DNA of 64,000 bases, from the NCBI RefSeq assembly GCF_002911665.1, contig NZ_MTBP01000002.1, forward strand, positions 2,046,001-2,110,000, given 5' to 3'. Under the pieces are notes generated by a model that was not told the DNA's origin, made no database searches, and worked only from the letters and a program-made list of their open reading frames with translations. Of this stretch, positions 1 through 7,328 are shown one piece after another (position 1 is the stretch's first letter; each line of letters starts with the position of its first letter). The stretch comes from Actinomadura rubteroloni. Its GTDB lineage: Bacteria > Actinomycetota > Actinomycetes > Streptosporangiales > Streptosporangiaceae. Both the position numbers and the translations under genes were made by a program.

Positions 1-368
1 AAGGCCGTCATCGCGGCGAACGCGATCGCGGTCAGGAACTCGTACATGTTGCCCCACGGCCAGCGGGACACCGCCAGGCCGCGCGTCACGAGGACGCCGA
101 GGTGGGCGAGCCAGCCGAGCGCGGTCAGCGTCACCGCGAGCCGCGCCCAGTCGGTCCGCCGCGTCGGCTCGGCCGGCGCTTCGGCCGGTTCCTCGGCGGC
201 GGGGGCGCCCGCGCCGACGAGCACCTTCTTCTCCGCGTGCGCCTCGGCCTCGGCGCGGCGGCGGCCGAATCCGAGATCGGCGGCGTAGGACACCATCGCG
301 ACGATGTAGAGCACGACGGTCGTCAGCATGAGCTTGTCGCTCAGGTTCGCGAGGTCGGCAGTGTCCAC
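1..368 (-). CDS. ccsB: Cytochrome c biogenesis protein CcsB (3' end beyond window)
   Basis: Membrane subunit of System II cytochrome c maturation. With ResB it moves haem outward and joins it to apocytochrome c. Only about 122 N-terminal residues are present: a first membrane segment at residues 12-30 (LMLTTVVLYIVAMVSYA), a charged Ala/Glu-rich loop, a second segment near 77-97, and the CcsB-typical WPWGNMYEF stretch near residue 103. The GTG start lies five bases after the resB stop, so it is the last gene of the tlpA-ccdA-resB-ccsB run. The haem-binding WWD region lies outside the window and could not be checked. Confidence 0.88.
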   Translation of the reverse strand, partial: MDTADLANLSDKLMLTTVVLYIVAMVSYAADLGFGRRRAEAEAHAEKKVLVGAGAPAAEEPAEAPAEPTRRTDWARLAVTLTALGWLAHLGVLVTRGLAVSRWPWGNMYEFLTAIAFAAMTA

Positions 369-373
369 CCCGG

Positions 374-1978
374 TCACTCCTTCGTCTGGGTTTCGGCCGG
401 TTCGGGGGCGCCGCGCAGCGCGGTGACGACGGCGTCGAACTCGGGGGTCGGGTTGCCCAGCGTGAGGCCGCCGACCTCCACCACCGTACGCCCGTCGTCT
501 CCGGCGCTCGCACGGACCCACACCCTGCGGCGCCGGACGGTGAACGACGCGACGAGCCCGGCCACCGCGAGGATCGCGGCGATCAGCGCGGGCAGGCGGC
601 CGGGGTCGCGGTTGACCGAGAGGGTCGTCCACTCCTTGAGGCCGTCGAACGTGACGGTCCCGGCGCCATCGGGGAGCTTGAAGCTCTCGCCCGGCTCCAG
701 CAGCTTTACGCCGCCCTTGATCGGGTTCAGCGTCTTGCCGAGCCCTTCGAGCTTGTACACCGACTGCGGGGTGCCCGAGTCCAGCCCGAGGTCGCCCTTG
801 AACGCGGTGATCGTGATGACCGGGCGCAGCGGCGCCGGGAAGCCCGACACGATCTGCTTCTGGTCCGACGACGCCATCGCGGTCGGCCACAGGATCGCGT
901 AGAAGGCGAGCTGCTCGGGCTGCGCGTCCGGGACCTTGATGACGCCCTCGGACGTGAGGTTGCGCGGCTCCAGCGGCAGGAACGGCACCGAGTCCTGGAA
1001 GGCGACCTGGCCCTTGGCGTCCCGGACGGTGAACACCGGCGAGTACCCGTGCCCGAGCAGGTACACCTTCGCGCCGCCGACCTTCAGCGGGTGGTTCAGC
1101 TTGAGGTCGTAGGGCTTCTCGGGCGCGGACGGGCTCGTCCGGTACCGGAGCTTCCCGGTGAAGTCGGTGGCCTGGCCGCGCTTGTCGCCCTTCACCTCGT
1201 ACTTGGCGCGGAAGTCGTCCAGCGTGAGCGAGAAGGGGGCCAGCTCGCTCGTGTCGAAGCGCCGTCCGGGCGAGAACTGGTCGTAGTTGTTGAGGCCGTT
1301 CGCGAACGTCTTGCCCTCGGTGAGCAGGATGTTGCCCTTGTAGCCGAACAGGTTCCCGACGCCGAGCGCGAACAGCATCCCGAGCAGCGCGACGTGGAAC
1401 AGCAGGTTGCCGGTCTCGCCGAGGTAGCCCTTCTCGGCGGCGACGGCGCTCCCGTCCGCGTCCGTCCGGAACCGGCGTCCGCGCAGGACGCCCCGGGCTC
1501 GGTCGAGCACCTCGTCGGGGGTCGCGTCCGTCGTGTACGTGGCGGTCTGCGGGAGGCGCGCGAGGTTGCGCGGCGCGGCCGGCGGACGCGCCCGCATCGC
1601 CTTGAAGTGGTGCACCGCGCGCGGCACCACGCAGCCCGCCAGCGACACGAACAGCAGGATGTAGATCGCCGCGAACCACGGCGCGGAGAACACGTCGAAC
1701 AGCGACAGCCGGTCGAAGAACGGCCCGAGCGTGTGGTGGTCGTCCAGGTACTTGGTGACGCGTTCGGGCGCCTGGGGACGCTGCGGCAGCGCCGATCCCG
1801 GCACCGCGCCGAGCGCCACGAGGAACAGCAGGATCAGCGCCGTCCGCATCGTGGTGAGCTGCCGCCACGCCCAGCGCAGCCACCCGAGCGGCCCGATCCC
1901 CGTCGGCCGCGGCGGCTCGTCCCCCGCCCGCCGCGCGGCCGGACGTTCGAGCCCCGCCTCGGTCTCCGTGTCCGTCAT
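374..1978 (-). CDS. resB: Cytochrome c biogenesis protein ResB
   Basis: Partner of CcsB in the System II haem export/ligation complex. The 534-residue protein starts with a basic, Pro/Arg-rich cytoplasmic stretch, followed by membrane segments at about 44-64, 102-122 and 190-213. A large extracytoplasmic domain (about 215-455) follows, then a last segment near 462-480 and a short cytoplasmic tail. This is the normal ResB layout and length. Its ATG directly follows the ccdA stop, which points to a coupled operon. The order HPF-TlpA-CcdA-ResB-CcsB is the same as I recall for the mycobacterial cluster downstream of hemL. Confidence 0.92.
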   Translation of the reverse strand: MTDTETEAGLERPAARRAGDEPPRPTGIGPLGWLRWAWRQLTTMRTALILLFLVALGAVPGSALPQRPQAPERVTKYLDDHHTLGPFFDRLSLFDVFSAPWFAAIYILLFVSLAGCVVPRAVHHFKAMRARPPAAPRNLARLPQTATYTTDATPDEVLDRARGVLRGRRFRTDADGSAVAAEKGYLGETGNLLFHVALLGMLFALGVGNLFGYKGNILLTEGKTFANGLNNYDQFSPGRRFDTSELAPFSLTLDDFRAKYEVKGDKRGQATDFTGKLRYRTSPSAPEKPYDLKLNHPLKVGGAKVYLLGHGYSPVFTVRDAKGQVAFQDSVPFLPLEPRNLTSEGVIKVPDAQPEQLAFYAILWPTAMASSDQKQIVSGFPAPLRPVITITAFKGDLGLDSGTPQSVYKLEGLGKTLNPIKGGVKLLEPGESFKLPDGAGTVTFDGLKEWTTLSVNRDPGRLPALIAAILAVAGLVASFTVRRRRVWVRASAGDDGRTVVEVGGLTLGNPTPEFDAVVTALRGAPEPAETQTKE

Positions 1979-2719
1979 TCACATCACCGGTTCAAAGCCG
2001 TTGATCCACGACTTCAGCTCGATCGTCAGGTCGTTCCACACTCCGGTCACCAGCAGGACGCCGATCACCACGAGCATTCCGCCCCCGATCCGCATGACCA
2101 GGGGATAGTGCCGTTTCACCGCGCCGAACGCGCCGAGCGCCCGCCGGTAGGCGAGCGCGGCGGCGAGGAACGGCAGGCCGAGGCCCGCGCAGTAGAACAG
2201 CGACAGCAGCGCGCCGCGTCCGGCGCTGCCCTCGCTGAACGACAGCGTCTGGACGGCCGCGAGCGTCGGGCCGATGCAGGGCGTCCAGCCGAGCCCGAAC
2301 AGCACGCCGAGGACGGGCGCGCCCGCCAGGCCCGCCGCCGGGACGCGGCCGGACTTCACCGTACGCTGCAGCCCGGGGACGAAGCCCATGAACGCGAACC
2401 CGAACACGATCGTCACGGCGCCGAGCCCGCGGCTGATCGGGTCGGCGTACTCGGCGAGCCAGCGGCCGAGACCGCCCGCGAGCGTCCCCATCGCGACGAA
2501 CACGGCGCTGAACCCGGCGACGAACAGCGCGACGCCGAGCGTCAGGCGGCCCCGGCGGCGGTCGGCGAGGTCCGCGCCGGTCATGCCGGTCACGTACGAC
2601 AGATAGCCGGGGACGAGCGGCAGGACGCACGGCGAGGCGAACGAGACGAGCCCGGCCACGGCCGCGAGCGGCGCCGCGGCCAGCAGCGACCCGTCGGAGA
2701 CCGTCTGCCCGACGCTCAT
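1979..2719 (-). CDS. ccdA: Cytochrome c biogenesis/thiol-reductant transporter CcdA
   Basis: Six-helix membrane protein that carries electrons from cytoplasmic thioredoxin to extracytoplasmic thiol oxidoreductases, keeping apocytochrome CXXCH cysteines reduced. The 246-residue length is typical. The two family cysteines lie in the paired motifs FASPCVLPLVPGY (near residue 31) and LGWTPCIGPTLAAV (near 145), each at the start of a helix bundle half. It lies four bases after tlpA and directly before resB on the same strand, so TlpA is its probable electron acceptor. Confidence 0.93.
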   Translation of the reverse strand: MSVGQTVSDGSLLAAAPLAAVAGLVSFASPCVLPLVPGYLSYVTGMTGADLADRRRGRLTLGVALFVAGFSAVFVAMGTLAGGLGRWLAEYADPISRGLGAVTIVFGFAFMGFVPGLQRTVKSGRVPAAGLAGAPVLGVLFGLGWTPCIGPTLAAVQTLSFSEGSAGRGALLSLFYCAGLGLPFLAAALAYRRALGAFGAVKRHYPLVMRIGGGMLVVIGVLLVTGVWNDLTIELKSWINGFEPVM

Positions 2720-2723
2720 GCCG

Positions 2724-3311
2724 TCATTTCTCGGCCGCGACGGCGGTGACGAGCGGCTTGAGCGCGGAGTACGTCGTCGCGCCGATGACGCGGACCGCGA
2801 CGCGGCCCCGCCGGTCCAGGATGAGGGTGCTCGGGATCGCGTTCGGCGGGACGTCCCGGAACGCCAGCCCGATCTGCCCGGAGCCGTCGAACACGCTCGG
2901 GTAGGTGATCTTGAAGCGGCGGTCGAAGGCGCGGGCGTTCTGCGGCGAGTCCTTGAAGTTGACGCCGAGGAACTCGACGCCGCTCACCTTGGTCTCGGCG
3001 TGGACCTGCTCCAGCGACGGCGCCTCGCCCCGGCACGGCGCGCACCACGACGCCCAGAAGTTCACGACCGTCACCTTGCCGCGCAGCGCCGCCAGCGACA
3101 CCGGCTTGCCGTCCAGGGTCGTCCCGGACGCCGACTGCGGTCCTTTGCGCTCACCGGCCGGGATCTTCTGGACGTTGCCGTCGCCGGAGATGAACCGGTT
3201 GCCGTCGCCGCCCGGATCGCCCTTGGCGCCCGTCCCGGCGCAGCCGGCCAGCAGCCCGCACAGCGCGACGACTCCGGCGGCGGCGCGCAGGGGGGAGACT
3301 CGGGGGTTCAC
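2724..3311 (-). CDS. TlpA/ResA-type lipoprotein thioredoxin
   Basis: Extracytoplasmic thiol-disulfide oxidoreductase, probably reducing apocytochrome c cysteines with electrons from CcdA. The 195-residue product begins with a lipoprotein signal ending LLAGC. The thioredoxin fold follows, with active site WASWCAPC near residue 87 and the conserved cis-proline region AIPSTLILD. The GTG at 3311 is chosen because GGAGGG lies seven bases upstream and because the lipobox then sits at the right distance. A longer reading frame upstream has no signal-peptide logic and runs antisense through the phosphatase gene. A palindrome (3321-3337) abuts the ribosome binding site. Confidence 0.9.
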   Translation of the reverse strand: MNPRVSPLRAAAGVVALCGLLAGCAGTGAKGDPGGDGNRFISGDGNVQKIPAGERKGPQSASGTTLDGKPVSLAALRGKVTVVNFWASWCAPCRGEAPSLEQVHAETKVSGVEFLGVNFKDSPQNARAFDRRFKITYPSVFDGSGQIGLAFRDVPPNAIPSTLILDRRGRVAVRVIGATTYSALKPLVTAVAAEK

Positions 3312-3320
3312 GGACCCTCC

Positions 3321-3337
3321 TACTACAAGACGTAGTA
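3321..3337 (-). promoter_or_regulatory. Palindromic operator before tlpA (BlaI/MecI-like)
   Basis: Perfect inverted repeat TACTAC-N5-GTAGTA lying directly upstream of the tlpA Shine-Dalgarno sequence. A TAGATT hexamer just upstream (3341-3346, minus strand) could be a -10 box, which would put the palindrome at the transcription start. TACTAC/GTAGTA half-sites resemble those bound by BlaI/MecI-family repressors; that assignment is inference. Confidence 0.45.
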
Positions 3338-3355
3338 CTGAATCTAGCGGCGGCG

Positions 3356-3994
3356 TCACGCCCCGGCGACACCGGGGCCGGTGCCGAGCCCGGCGGCGGG
3401 CTCGGCGTAGGCGACCTCGACCAGACGCGTGTCCTCGAACGTCAGGCTGGTGACGCTCGCCAGGTCGCACTCGCGGCGGGTCGGGTGGTGCCACAGTCGG
3501 CGGTGCTCGGCGTGCAGCCGCAGGATCCAGATCGGCAACTGGTGGCTGACGCACACGGCCTCGTGCCCGCGCGCGGTGTCGCGGGCGCGGATCACCGCCG
3601 ACCGCATCCGCGCGGCCAGCCCCTTGTACGGCTCGCCCCACGACGGACGGAACGGGTTCACCAGGTACCGCCAGTGCTCCGGCCGCCGCAGCGACCCGGC
3701 GCCCACCCCGAACGTCAGGCCCTCGAAGTGGTTGTCGGCCTCGATCAGACGGTCGTCCACGGTGACCGGCAGCGCGAACGTCTCGGCGAGCGGCGCGGCG
3801 GTCTCCAGCGCGCGCTGCATCGGGGAGGAGAACAGCGCGGTGACGTCGCGTCCCTCGAACCAGCGCGCGGCGGCCTTGGCCATGAGGACGCCGTCCTCGC
3901 TGAGCCGGTAGCCGGGCAGCCGTCCGTACAGGACGCCGTCGGGATTGTGGACCTCACCGTGCCGGAGCAGGTGGACGATCGTGGTGTCAGTCAT
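3356..3994 (-). CDS. Histidine phosphatase family protein (phosphoglycerate mutase-like)
   Basis: 212-residue cytoplasmic phosphohydrolase of the histidine phosphatase superfamily. The catalytic LLRHGEV motif sits at residues 9-15 and the second catalytic histidine in CVSHQLPIW near residue 147. The substrate cannot be read from sequence. It precedes tlpA on the same strand with a 44-base gap, a position conserved beside cytochrome c biogenesis genes in mycobacteria (Rv0525 by recollection). In those genomes hemL lies directly upstream; here hemL is 14.7 kb away. Confidence 0.85.
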   Translation of the reverse strand: MTDTTIVHLLRHGEVHNPDGVLYGRLPGYRLSEDGVLMAKAAARWFEGRDVTALFSSPMQRALETAAPLAETFALPVTVDDRLIEADNHFEGLTFGVGAGSLRRPEHWRYLVNPFRPSWGEPYKGLAARMRSAVIRARDTARGHEAVCVSHQLPIWILRLHAEHRRLWHHPTRRECDLASVTSLTFEDTRLVEVAYAEPAAGLGTGPGVAGA

Positions 3995-4018
3995 GGCGCA
4001 GCCAGGGTACCCGCGCGG

Positions 4019-4621
4019 TCAGGGTGCGCCCGCCCGCGTCCACGCGTGCCGCGCGCGGAAGGCGTCGTCGCCGGTCGCGTACTCGCGGAAGGCGCGGCGG
4101 ACGGCGTCGAGGCCGGCGGTCGTCCGGTGCAGGACGCCGTCGTGCTTGTGCTCCAGCTCGTAGGTCCCTCCCTCGGGCGAGACCTGGACGAAGTGGCTGC
4201 CGAAGACGACGAGCGCCGCGAACGGGTTGGCCGGGCCGAGGCGGCCGAGCGCGTCGTGGACGAGATCCAGGTCGGGGTCGGTGATGACGAGTCCGTCGCC
4301 GGTGTGGAACTGCATTCCTTCGTGGACGCCGCGCGGGCCGAGGTTGTGGACGAGGCCCCTCCCCCGGTCGTGCAGGACGAGCCCGTGCGCGCGGGCCAGC
4401 CGGTACGCGGCGTTCGTCACCGCGTCCCCGTGCTCGGGGCCCGCCTGGACGCGGGCGTACTTCCCGCCGGGGGTCTCGACCTCGGCGCCGGGCTCGGCTT
4501 CCAGGTCCTTGGCGAACGCGATGACGGCGAAGTGCTCGGCGAGGTCGTCCAGATTCTGCGCGGCGGCCTCGCCGGGGGTGACGGGCGCGGACGCGTGCCA
4601 GGCGGTCAGCTCGGAACTCAT
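4019..4621 (-). CDS. Uncharacterised 200-residue protein
   Basis: I do not recognise this protein. The ATG at 4621 (MSSELTAWHAS) is preceded by GGACGG; a longer frame upstream has no credible start. The product is soluble, acidic, without signal peptide or membrane segment. Its central part (HFAVIAFAKDLE, GGKYARVQ, NPFAALVVFGSHFVQ, TYELEHKHDG) looks like alternating strands of a small alpha/beta fold. It sits just upstream of the phosphatase gene on the same strand (24-base gap), so it may be co-transcribed into the cytochrome c operon. It starts the accessory block that extends to about 18.7 kb. Confidence 0.6.
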   Translation of the reverse strand: MSSELTAWHASAPVTPGEAAAQNLDDLAEHFAVIAFAKDLEAEPGAEVETPGGKYARVQAGPEHGDAVTNAAYRLARAHGLVLHDRGRGLVHNLGPRGVHEGMQFHTGDGLVITDPDLDLVHDALGRLGPANPFAALVVFGSHFVQVSPEGGTYELEHKHDGVLHRTTAGLDAVRRAFREYATGDDAFRARHAWTRAGAP

Positions 4622-4770
4622 CCGTCCATGATCCCAGGGGCCGGGCACGGTCGGTTCAAACAAAATCCGTGCGAGTAATAAATACGCGTGGACGTCCTCT
4701 AGCGGACAGCCCGCCCGGGAACACCCGACCTTATGATCGTCTGGTCGCGTCGCGCAAAAAGAATCGGGGC

Positions 4771-6975
4771 ATGATGGGCGAGTACGACCGCTACGCACGA
4801 TGGGCCGACGACAACAAGACGTGGGTCGACGCCTACGAGAATCTGCGCCGTTCTCCGAATGGTTTCTCGTTCGTCCGGAAACTCGGCAGGCCCGAACTGG
4901 AAGACCGGTACGCGGTGGGCGAATCCTATCTCTTCAGGACGCGCCGCGCCGAGGCCGCCGCCGACGCGGTGCAGTACGACAAAGAATACGAGCCCCGCTG
5001 GGAGCAATACTGGGCCGGAATAGAGGCCTACATCGCCGTCGGCAGGGAATTCCTCGACCAGGCGACCGATCCGGGCAAGAATCTCGCGGCGAAACACGAA
5101 CTGCTCGCCCGGGACCGGGACGCGGCCTTCCTCATGCACAACGCGGCCGTCCTGTGGCTGGAGGCCAACGAGAGCGTCCGGCGCGGCGCGGCGCAGGACT
5201 ACGAAGAAGTGCTCAAGGTCCTGTGGCTCGACACGCTGCGCGCGTGCCACCCCGAATGGGCGGCGGGCGCGCCCACGGCGCGGCAGGCCGCGCTGCGCCG
5301 CTATCTGCTCGGCCGCGACGACCAGGACGCCATTCCCGTCTGGGACGACGCGGGGCTGCCCGGCGTGCGCGCGGCGTCGCACGTCACGCTCGGCAAGGTG
5401 CTGCTGCGCGGCGACCCGCCGCTTCCGGACGGCCACCTCGCGCATCCTTCGTCGTGGGGGCTGTTCCTCGTCTCACCGCTGAACGACGCCGACCGGGGCT
5501 TCTACGCGCCGGACGCCGAGGACGCCGCCTGGGTCGGGCGACTGTCCGCCGGCCGGGTGCCGGACACGGTGTTCCGCCACGACCCGGCCCGCTTCCAGGT
5601 GTACGAGATCGTGCCCCGGCCGTACGGCGACCGGGCCGTCGCCACGCCCGGTGTCTACCTGAACCGGTCGCAGGCGCACGGGCGCGACGACTTCCTCACG
5701 TTCCTCCCGGCCGGCGGCGGGCCGCTGGTGTTCTGCACCAAGGGCGTCGGCAGCGACCCCGCGCTCATCGGCTCGCCGACGGCTCGCGACTACGAGTTCG
5801 TCAAGAGCTACGCCGCCGCTTTCAAGAATCCGAGGGCCACCGCGTATCCGTTCGCCTACACGACGCTGGGCAGCCAGGAGGGGAAACGGGCCGGGAGCTG
5901 GCGCAACATCGGCTTCTGCGCGGCCTACAACGGCGACGAGATCGCCATCGTCGACCACCTCAACTTCCAGGCGATGCACCGGGCCGCCTCGCGCAACCCG
6001 TTGACGCAGAACCATCACGGATTCGTCCAGGCCATCGCGTGCGTGGAGATCAACGCGCTGGAGCGGACGCGCGCACGGCTCCCGGAGACGCTGCTGGACG
6101 ACATCAAGGCGGACGTCATCGGCTACCCGGTCCAGCTCGTCACGGCCTCCCCCGTCGAGACGTGCCTGCGCCTCAGCCGTGAGAACAACGCGCAGGACTA
6201 CGTCCTCCACCACCCGCTGCTGGAGGCCGACGAGTGGCAGCGCTGCTTCACGTCCGTCCCGGTGCCCACCGTGGTCACTAGGGCGATCGACGACGACCTC
6301 GCGGCGCTTGAGGCCGAAATCCGCGCGTATGTGGACCAGAACGACTGGACGACGGTCGTCGGCTATCCCGAGACCGAACTCGCCACCCGGCTCGCGTTGC
6401 TCCGGCGTCGGATGTTCCTGGCCGTCCAGGCGACCTACCTGGCGCTCGCGAGCTGGCAGGTGTTCCTCTCCGCCGGCTGGGCCAGCGACACCTACACCGG
6501 CTCCTTCTCCGGACGGAACTTCAACTCCGGGCCGCGCGACTCCAACGAATGGGGGCCGCTGGACCGGCCGTCCGAAGCGCAGGAGTACGGGAAACCGGCG
6601 GGCGACGGGGAGTTGTGCCTGCACATCGACCTCGCCAACCTGCGGGGACTGCTCTCGGCAAACGGGGAAATCCAGAAAGCTCTCCGTCTGTCCCCCGGCA
6701 CGTACCCCGACAAGAGCGAGGGCGACTCGGCCTACTACGAAGCCGAGAGCCTCTGGACGGGTTGCGCGCTCGCCGACCTCAGCCTTGTCGTCACGCGGGC
6801 GTTGTCCGACGCGACGCGGAAGCTGACCGCGGAGATCTGCCCGACCGCCATGACGAAGCCCGCCGCCGAGCGGCCCGAGTACATCGCGCGAGAGGTCAAC
6901 ACCGTCATCCGGGACTCCCTGAACGCGGCGCAGCGCAGACCTCTCACGACGGCACTGTTCCCCTGGTGGGCGTGA
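4771..6975 (+). CDS. Large uncharacterised protein (about 735 residues)
   Basis: I do not recognise this family. The product is soluble, with no signal peptide, no membrane helix and no obvious nucleotide-binding motif. It is rich in Tyr and Trp, with stretches such as YDKEYEPRWEQYW, NHHGFVQAIACVEINALE and TYTGSFSGRNFN. The start is uncertain: GTG at 4669 gives 768 residues without a ribosome binding site, whereas ATG 4771/4774 follows a GGGG. Codon third positions are strongly GC-biased, supporting real coding, but the first 300 bases contain more A/T than neighbours. It stands alone on the plus strand and a 9-bp hairpin (7015-7040) follows it. Confidence 0.6.
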   Translation: MMGEYDRYARWADDNKTWVDAYENLRRSPNGFSFVRKLGRPELEDRYAVGESYLFRTRRAEAAADAVQYDKEYEPRWEQYWAGIEAYIAVGREFLDQATDPGKNLAAKHELLARDRDAAFLMHNAAVLWLEANESVRRGAAQDYEEVLKVLWLDTLRACHPEWAAGAPTARQAALRRYLLGRDDQDAIPVWDDAGLPGVRAASHVTLGKVLLRGDPPLPDGHLAHPSSWGLFLVSPLNDADRGFYAPDAEDAAWVGRLSAGRVPDTVFRHDPARFQVYEIVPRPYGDRAVATPGVYLNRSQAHGRDDFLTFLPAGGGPLVFCTKGVGSDPALIGSPTARDYEFVKSYAAAFKNPRATAYPFAYTTLGSQEGKRAGSWRNIGFCAAYNGDEIAIVDHLNFQAMHRAASRNPLTQNHHGFVQAIACVEINALERTRARLPETLLDDIKADVIGYPVQLVTASPVETCLRLSRENNAQDYVLHHPLLEADEWQRCFTSVPVPTVVTRAIDDDLAALEAEIRAYVDQNDWTTVVGYPETELATRLALLRRRMFLAVQATYLALASWQVFLSAGWASDTYTGSFSGRNFNSGPRDSNEWGPLDRPSEAQEYGKPAGDGELCLHIDLANLRGLLSANGEIQKALRLSPGTYPDKSEGDSAYYEAESLWTGCALADLSLVVTRALSDATRKLTAEICPTAMTKPAAERPEYIAREVNTVIRDSLNAAQRRPLTTALFPWWA

Positions 6976-7014
6976 CGCCTGCCGGATCCGATCGCTGACC
7001 GTCACCCCGCCCGG

Positions 7015-7040
7015 TCCCGGCCGCCCTCTCACGGCCGGGA
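7015..7040 (+). terminator. Hairpin after the 735-residue protein gene
   Basis: Perfect 9-bp stem (TCCCGGCCG / CGGCCGGGA) with an 8-base loop, 40 bases after the stop codon. There is no U-tract, as is common for actinobacterial terminators. Confidence 0.5.
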
Positions 7041-7080
7041 TCGATCGCCTTCGACCGCGCACCTATCGCCGTTCGCCGCC

Positions 7081-7104
7081 GCGTCACCGCGTCACCGCGT
7101 CACC
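7081..7104. repeat. Triple GCGTCACC octamer
   Basis: Three exact head-to-tail copies of GCGTCACC in the 329-base gap 6976-7304. This gap otherwise holds only a hairpin and the 62-bp repeat. The octamer resembles half of the dodecamer repeated at 9157-9492 (GTCACGCGGCGG). Confidence 0.7.
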
Positions 7105-7172
7105 TTCCCGGTCGCTCCGCGTTCGTCGCGCGAACCGCCGGGACGTCACTCCCGCGCCGTCCCGGCCGGGAT

Positions 7173-7328
7173 CCGACCGGTCACGCGTAACGGACGCGTC
7201 AGACCCGCCATCCCCGCGCCGCCCCGCCCGAGCTCCGACCGATCACGCGTAGCGGACGCGTCAGACCCGCCGTCCCCGCGCCATCCTGGTGGGGCTCTGA
7301 CCGGTCAGGCGTAGCGGGCGCGTGCGAC
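7173..7328 (-). repeat. 62-bp tandem repeat made from kinase gene 3' ends
   Basis: Three copies start at 7173, 7235 and 7297, exactly 62 bases apart. Copies 1 and 2 match at 45 of the first 48 bases. Copy 3 is the real 3' end of the kinase gene and matches copy 2 over about 23 of 27 bases. Read on the minus strand, all three encode R-[V/A]-R-Y-A followed by TGA, so copies 1 and 2 are vestigial ends of kinase genes. Confidence 0.8.

Noticed and set aside
1049..2749. Long plus-strand open frame opposite resB and ccdA
   Set aside because: Its Arg/Glu/Pro/His-rich product is the typical antisense shadow of a very GC-rich gene; ResB and CcdA on the other strand have clear family motifs.
4732..4737. 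TATGAT as a -10 box for the 735-residue protein
   Set aside because: No -35 box at 16-19 bases upstream, so it is not listed as a promoter.
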